Translations under genes and position numbers: made by a program
Notes under the pieces: model-generated
The model's input: only the letters and a program-made list of their open reading frames with translations
The model's database searches: none
What the model was told of the DNA's origin: nothing
NCBI GenBank assembly: GCA_018266055.1
Contig: JAFDYT010000005.1
Span: forward strand, 62,001 to 126,000
Source of the DNA: Bacteroidota bacterium
GTDB lineage: Bacteria; Bacteroidota; Bacteroidia; Cytophagales; Cyclobacteriaceae
Direction of reading: 5' to 3'
DNA length: 64,000 nt
Shown here: one piece after another, positions 59,620 to 64,000 of the stretch
How positions within the stretch are numbered: the first letter of the stretch is position 1
Layout of the letters: every line of letters starts with the position of its first letter

Positions 59620-60870
59620 ATGAAAAAAGTTTTATTGCTGCTAATCCTGAGTTGGACGGCAACTTCGTGTATGGGCCCACTGGTGGAAAATCAGTTTCTC
59701 GTGGAGAACATGATGAAGCGTCACCCCGACAAGTTCAAACATATTCTCGACCAGAAGGATCAGCTTGAAGTGCAGATTATCTACACTCAAATTAACCGCG
59801 ACTCCCTGAACCGCCCCGTATTCCGGTCTTTCTATTTTAATGTTGACTCGACCAAATATTTTTATCCGGCCAGCACGGTGAAGTTGCCCATGGTGCTGCT
59901 GGCACTAGAGAAAATCAACCAACTCAATATTAAAGGCCTTGATAAGTTCACGCCGATGTTTCACGACAGTGTTTACTCCGGCCATATTTCTGTGAAGAAA
60001 GACACGACCTCTGAGAGCGGTCTTCCTTCAGTAGCGCATTACGCCAAAAAGATATTGCTGGTGAGTGACAACGATGCATCGAATCGGTTGTACGAGTTCA
60101 TGGGTCAGAAAGCAGCCAACGAAGTTTTAAAAGGGAAAGGCTACAACATACGGCTGCTCCACCGGCTTGAGCGACCACTGAAGCCGGACCAAAACCGCCA
60201 CACTGAACCCGTAAGGTTCCTCCGCAACGATTCGGTGCTTTACCAACAGCCGATGCTGGTGCACAGCGACTCCATCAGGCCGCCACGTCGGGTCTTTAAA
60301 GGCATCGGGTATATCAAGCAGGACACCGTGCTGGTGAACGAGCCGTTTGAATTCACGTATAAAAATTCTTATCCGCTTCAGGAGCAACAGGAGATTCTTA
60401 AAGCAGTTTTGTTCCCGGAGGCAGTGGCCGCCAATAAAAGATTTAACCTTACTGAAGCCGACCGCCGCTATGTGATGCAGTATATGTCGCAGTGGCCGCG
60501 GGAGACAAAATTCCCGCCCTATTATAAAGACACTGCCTACTACGATGCCTATTGCAAGTTTTTGGTGTTTGGTGAAAAACGATTCGCTATACCAGGAAAC
60601 ATCCGCATATTTAATAAGGTGGGCGATGCCTACGGCTACCTGATCGACAATGCATATTTTGTGGACTTTGATAACGGCGTTGAGTTTATGCTCTCGGCCG
60701 TGATCAACACCAACACCGACCAGATCTACAACGACAGCAAATACGAGTATTCTACCCTGGGCTTTCCCTTTATGCGCGATCTTGGACAAACGGTTTATGC
60801 CTACGAGTTGAAACGCAAAAAGAAGTTCAAACCCGATTTATCCGCTTTTCGATTCACCTACGATCAATAA
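59620..60870 (+). CDS. Class-A-beta-lactamase-like serine hydrolase lipoprotein
   Basis: 416 residues from MKKVLLLLILSWTATSC (lipobox TATSC, Cys17), so an anchored periplasmic protein. The class A beta-lactamase/PBP motifs are present: S85-T-V-K88 in YPASTVKLPM, S149-D-N151 in LLVSDNDASN, and KVG in NKVGDAYG. Large inserts (about 175-300) distinguish it from true beta-lactamases; these enzymes may be carboxypeptidases or uncharacterised hydrolases. A longer frame to 59584 is rejected because the promoter box overlaps it. It is just upstream of the DgcN/DgcA-like genes. Confidence 0.88.
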   Translation: MKKVLLLLILSWTATSCMGPLVENQFLVENMMKRHPDKFKHILDQKDQLEVQIIYTQINRDSLNRPVFRSFYFNVDSTKYFYPASTVKLPMVLLALEKINQLNIKGLDKFTPMFHDSVYSGHISVKKDTTSESGLPSVAHYAKKILLVSDNDASNRLYEFMGQKAANEVLKGKGYNIRLLHRLERPLKPDQNRHTEPVRFLRNDSVLYQQPMLVHSDSIRPPRRVFKGIGYIKQDTVLVNEPFEFTYKNSYPLQEQQEILKAVLFPEAVAANKRFNLTEADRRYVMQYMSQWPRETKFPPYYKDTAYYDAYCKFLVFGEKRFAIPGNIRIFNKVGDAYGYLIDNAYFVDFDNGVEFMLSAVINTNTDQIYNDSKYEYSTLGFPFMRDLGQTVYAYELKRKKKFKPDLSAFRFTYDQ

Positions 60871-60924
60871 GTAGTTGTGCGTTCGCCAATTTTCACCGAA
60901 TTTTCAACCTCATAATTAATAGTC

Positions 60925-62001
60925 ATGGCAAAAAGTACTGCAATTGTAATCACTTCAAGTTTTCTGGATAGCGACAACGCCAAAACGGCCCACGGTCTGA
61001 TTCGCGGCACCGAGCGATTTACCATTCTGGGTGTAATTGATAAAAAATATCCCGGCAAGGATGCCGGCGAAGTTCTCGATGGCCGCAAGCGAGATATTCC
61101 GGTGTTTGCGTCGCTCAAGGATTTCGAAAAGAAATCGAAGAAGAAAGCCAAGTATTGCATCATCGGTGTGGCCACCAAGGGTGGTGTGCTTCCCAAAGAA
61201 TTACAGGTAATGCTCCGAGAAGCCATTTCGCTCGGCTATAGTATCGTGAATGGTTTGCACGACTATGTCTCCGACCATCCGGATCTGGTAGCGCTGGCGA
61301 AGAAAAAGAAAGTACAGATCATCGATGTGCGCAAGCCCAAGAAATTTAAAGACCTTCACTTCTGGTCGGGCGAGATCAGCAAGGTACGCTGCCCGAAAGT
61401 AGCTGTGCTCGGCACCGACTGCGCACTGGGCAAACGCACCACCACACGGTTTTTAATGCAAGCCATGCAAGCCGCTGGTTATAAGGCCGAAATGATTTAC
61501 ACCGGTCAGACAGGCTGGATGCAAGGCGCCAAATACGGATTCATTTTCGATAGCACGCTTAATGACTTTATTTCAGGGGAGATGGAACACGCCATCGTAC
61601 AATGCTGGAAAGAAGCGAAGCCCGACATTATTTTTATAGAAGGCCAATCGAGCTTGCGCAATCCCAGCGGTCCTGCCGGGGCAGAGTGGCTCATCAGCGC
61701 CGATGCAGATGCGGCTGTGCTACAACACAATCCCGCAAGAAAAAAATACAAAGGCATGGAATATTATAAAGACAATATTCCTGATGTGAAAGACGAAATC
61801 GCACTCATCAAAACCTATGGAGCGCCTACGGTAGCGCTTACGGTGAACACCATGAAAATGAGCGAAGAGGATGCACGCGCCTGGGCCGAAGCCAAAGAGA
61901 AAGAACTGGGCGTTACCACCATTCTTCCGCTCGAAGATGGCGTTGACAAGCTCGTTCCTATTTTTGAAAAAATGATTAAAGATTATAAACGTAAGGCTTA
62001 A
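60925..62001 (+). CDS. DUF1611 family protein (DgcN-like, D-glutamate N-acetyltransferase)
   Basis: 358 residues. An N-terminal Rossmann-like region is followed by a P-loop VLGTDCALGKRTTTRF (161-176) and IFIEGQSSLRNP, the DUF1611 signature. The DUF1611 protein DgcN of marine bacteria acetylates D-glutamate and pairs with the racemase DgcA (recalled literature). Here the enolase-superfamily epimerase gene follows after 74 bases, matching that pairing. Product call is inference from context; a different acyl or amino acid substrate is possible. Confidence 0.82.
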   Translation: MAKSTAIVITSSFLDSDNAKTAHGLIRGTERFTILGVIDKKYPGKDAGEVLDGRKRDIPVFASLKDFEKKSKKKAKYCIIGVATKGGVLPKELQVMLREAISLGYSIVNGLHDYVSDHPDLVALAKKKKVQIIDVRKPKKFKDLHFWSGEISKVRCPKVAVLGTDCALGKRTTTRFLMQAMQAAGYKAEMIYTGQTGWMQGAKYGFIFDSTLNDFISGEMEHAIVQCWKEAKPDIIFIEGQSSLRNPSGPAGAEWLISADADAAVLQHNPARKKYKGMEYYKDNIPDVKDEIALIKTYGAPTVALTVNTMKMSEEDARAWAEAKEKELGVTTILPLEDGVDKLVPIFEKMIKDYKRKA

Positions 62002-62075
62002 GATTCTCTACTTCAGCATAAGACTACACACTACTAAACTTTCTACTTTTCACTTTCTGCTTTCAACTTTTAATC

Positions 62076-63143
62076 ATGAAAATTAAATCGATAAAATCCT
62101 GGACCGCCGACCTTGGAAACACCAAGCCCTATACCATCGCCTTCAAAACAGTAGACGAAGTCAATAATGCTTTTGTTGAAATCACGTTGGACAACGGCGT
62201 CACCGGCATAGGTGCAGGAAACCCCAGCGAATATGTGACCGGCGAATATTTTCAGTCGTGCGCCGATGCGCTGAAAGAAAACAACATTTCTTTTTTGGTG
62301 GGCCGCGACATCCGCGAACTCAACCAGCTTACCTACGAAGTGTGGCAGAAATTCCCCAAGAACCCCGCCGCGCGTGCAGCGCTCGACATCGCTCTGTACG
62401 ATGCACTCACCAAATACCTCGGCGTGCCGCTGGTAAAATTTCTCGGACAAAAAATTCAATCACTCCCAACATCTAACACCATCGGGATAAAAAATGTGGA
62501 GGAGACGTTGAAAGAAGCGCAGGAGTATGGCGAGCGCGGCTTCAAAGTATTGAAAGTAAAGTTGGGCATCGACTTGCAGGAAGACATTGAGCGCATTGTG
62601 AAACTGCGCGAAAAATTCGGAAAGAAATTCGTGATTCGGATCGACGCCAACCAAGGTTACGACACGGCCAAGACAATCGAATTTTATGAGAAGACCAAGC
62701 ACCTTGACGTAGAGCTGATCGAGCAACCGCTTCCTGCCAAAGACATTGAGGCGACCAAAAAGTTACCTGATCACATTCGTAAAATAATCGCGGCCGACGA
62801 GTCGCTTCTCACGCCGGCAAGCGCGATGGCGTTGGTAAAGCCGCCACTCGCCACTGGAATATTCAACATCAAGTTGATGAAATGCGGAGGCATCAGTCAG
62901 GCGCTTAAGATTGCCGACATCGGTGCGCTAGAAGGTGTAGAACTTTTCTGGGGCTGCAACGACGAAAGTATTATCAGCATTACGGCGGCGCTTCATGCAG
63001 CGTTTGCGTGTGCCAATACCAAATACATCGACCTTGACGGAAGCCTTGACCTGGCGCGCGATGTAGTCAAAGGCGGCTTTATTTTGAAAGATGGAATCAT
63101 GACCTGCTCTGACAAACCGGGGCTAGGTGTGGAGCGGGTTTGA
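62076..63143 (+). CDS. Enolase-superfamily epimerase (dipeptide epimerase/DgcA-like)
   Basis: 355 residues. The muconate-lactonising branch is clear: the catalytic KxK is K160-V-K162 (KVLKVKLG), metal ligands D190 (RIDANQG), E216 (ELIEQPL) and D241 (AADES), and the second general base K266 (FNIKLMKCGG). Such enzymes are L-Ala-D/L-Glu epimerases used in murein dipeptide salvage, or N-acetyl-D-glutamate racemase (DgcA) when beside DUF1611. The neighbour favours the latter but the two cannot be separated by eye. The beta-lactamase-like genes upstream add a cell-wall theme. Confidence 0.9.
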   Translation: MKIKSIKSWTADLGNTKPYTIAFKTVDEVNNAFVEITLDNGVTGIGAGNPSEYVTGEYFQSCADALKENNISFLVGRDIRELNQLTYEVWQKFPKNPAARAALDIALYDALTKYLGVPLVKFLGQKIQSLPTSNTIGIKNVEETLKEAQEYGERGFKVLKVKLGIDLQEDIERIVKLREKFGKKFVIRIDANQGYDTAKTIEFYEKTKHLDVELIEQPLPAKDIEATKKLPDHIRKIIAADESLLTPASAMALVKPPLATGIFNIKLMKCGGISQALKIADIGALEGVELFWGCNDESIISITAALHAAFACANTKYIDLDGSLDLARDVVKGGFILKDGIMTCSDKPGLGVERV

Positions 63144-63153
63144 GTGATTGCTT

Positions 63154-63318
63154 ATGATTGAAAATTTGCAAGAGCCGGAACGGAATAGTTCGGAAGTTTA
63201 TCGACTCAACACGGATCAAATAAACTCGATAGCGGAAGCATTTGATCAGATAAAAAAAGGTCAGACAATTTCAGTCACGCAAGCAGATGAAGAAATTGAT
63301 GAATGGTTAGGCGAGTAA
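63154..63318 (+). CDS. Small antitoxin-like protein
   Basis: 54 residues, too short for most gene callers: charged, helical, with a DQINSIAEAFDQIKKGQ stretch and an acidic IDEWLGE tail, resembling the small antitoxins of RelB/Phd-type modules. It begins 11 bases after the epimerase stop. No intact toxin follows: the next 100 bases hold only stops and a short frame (VIDNFSVLKVDSILKIRRE), which may be a remnant. Assignment is by resemblance only. Confidence 0.4.
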   Translation: MIENLQEPERNSSEVYRLNTDQINSIAEAFDQIKKGQTISVTQADEEIDEWLGE

Positions 63319-63419
63319 TCTAGTCATTGAATATTTCGAGTGATCGATAACTTCTCTGTTTTGAAAGTCGACTCCATCTTGAAAATTAGGAGAGAATAAT
63401 AGGATAACTTTCAGCTTTT

Positions 63420-64000
63420 ATGTGCCTCATTTTTCTTTCTCTTCATCAGCATCCCAACTACAAACTGATTGTTGCCGCTAACCGCGATGAATTTTACGCG
63501 CGCAAAACGGCAGCCGCCGAATGGTGGCCCGAGCATCCCGATCTTGTGGGTGGCCGTGACCTCGAAGCAGTAAAACCCGATGGCACTTGCGGCACCTGGA
63601 TGGCCATGAATAAGAACGGTCGCATCGCGATGGTCACCAATTTTCGTGACATCAAAAACATCAGATCCGACGCACCGTCGCGCGGACATCTGGTCACCGA
63701 TTATCTGCTCGGCGATGAGTCGCCTGAAAAATACGTCCGCCGCCTTGAGCCTTCGGCCAAAAACTACAATGGCTTCAATCTTATTGTGGGCGATGCCGAC
63801 GGTCTTTATTATTTATCCAATTATAAGGAAGGTGTCGGGCGCATCAGCACCGGATTTCATGGATTGAGCAACGCCCTGCTCGACACACCCTGGCCCAAAG
63901 TAAAAGAAGGCAAAGAAAAAATGAGCCGCCTGTTTACGGCGAAAAAAATTGAAGCAATTAATTTATTCAATGGACTATACGATGATCGTGTAGCGCCCGA
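63420..64000 (+). CDS. NRDE/TANGO2 family protein, C-terminus outside the window
   Basis: Starts MCLIFLSLHQHPNYKLIVAA with the family motif NRDEFYAR directly after, and runs open to the window edge (about 193 codons). WPEHPDLVGGRDLEA and GTWMAMNKNGRIAMVTNFRD are typical of NRDE proteins (TANGO2 in animals), which are probably involved in haem handling or membrane traffic; the bacterial role is unknown. The initial Cys2 could become an N-terminal nucleophile as in Ntn hydrolases. It is 101 bases after the small antitoxin-like gene. Confidence 0.9.
   Translation, partial: MCLIFLSLHQHPNYKLIVAANRDEFYARKTAAAEWWPEHPDLVGGRDLEAVKPDGTCGTWMAMNKNGRIAMVTNFRDIKNIRSDAPSRGHLVTDYLLGDESPEKYVRRLEPSAKNYNGFNLIVGDADGLYYLSNYKEGVGRISTGFHGLSNALLDTPWPKVKEGKEKMSRLFTAKKIEAINLFNGLYDDRVAP

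Overview
The window looks like a chromosome segment from a Bacteroidota bacterium, most likely order Cytophagales. The evidence is a very large secreted protein ending in a type IX secretion (T9SS type A) sorting domain, several promoters matching the Bacteroidota -7 consensus TAnnTTTG, many short lipoproteins, a DUF4293 membrane protein, a Bacteroidota-type Lgt (GCCYG motif), GxxExxY and pirin families, and bacillithiol synthesis (BshA). No rRNA, tRNA, prophage, integrase or CRISPR array was seen. Gene density is high and no gene-free stretch exceeds 300 bases.

Layout. 1-5.5 kb: end of a secreted protein gene, a class I glutamine amidotransferase plus ATP-grasp-like ligase pair, prmC, ribD, and an NmrA-type oxidoreductase. 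5.7-12.1 kb: a 2130-residue repetitive T9SS cargo protein. 12.2-18.3 kb: a minus-strand run of a PcaF-like thiolase, 3-hydroxyanthranilate dioxygenase, an O6-alkylguanine-DNA alkyltransferase, kynureninase, kynurenine monooxygenase and a nucleoside phosphorylase. 18.4-25.3 kb: DUF4293 gene, a strongly structured intergenic element, pyrH-frr, lgt and companions, and a GT3-type glycogen synthase. 25.5-31.2 kb: clpB, a K+ channel, then MOSC, SCO and cytochrome c genes. 31.3-39.7 kb: a Crp-family regulator, two pirins, a carboxypeptidase-regulatory-domain outer-membrane-type protein, hmgA and a PAS histidine kinase.

39.7-45.7 kb holds the most unusual neighbourhood: a GNAT/Fem-like protein, a GCS2-type carboxylate-amine ligase, an ATP-grasp ligase, two different alpha/beta-hydrolase esterases and a HAD phosphatase. 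A GxxExxY gene bounded by inverted repeats is wedged between the two ligases. With the amidotransferase/ATP-grasp pair at 0.7-2.7 kb this could be a dispersed amidoligase pathway making an unknown small peptide or amide. 45.8-55.8 kb: aldo/keto reductase, rocD, an RmuC-like nuclease with a lone GroES, an AlbA_2/MoxR/VWA operon, a 41-residue lipoprotein and a fatty acid hydroxylase. 55.8-64 kb: bshA, a serine hydrolase fused to a shortened GH3 domain, a class-A-beta-lactamase-like lipoprotein, a DgcN/DgcA-like pair for D-glutamate or cell-wall dipeptide use, an antitoxin-like small gene and the start of a TANGO2/NRDE protein.

Start codons were moved downstream where the family N-terminus, overlap with a neighbour or promoter position argued for it. 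All functions are read from motifs and family memory; no database search was run.
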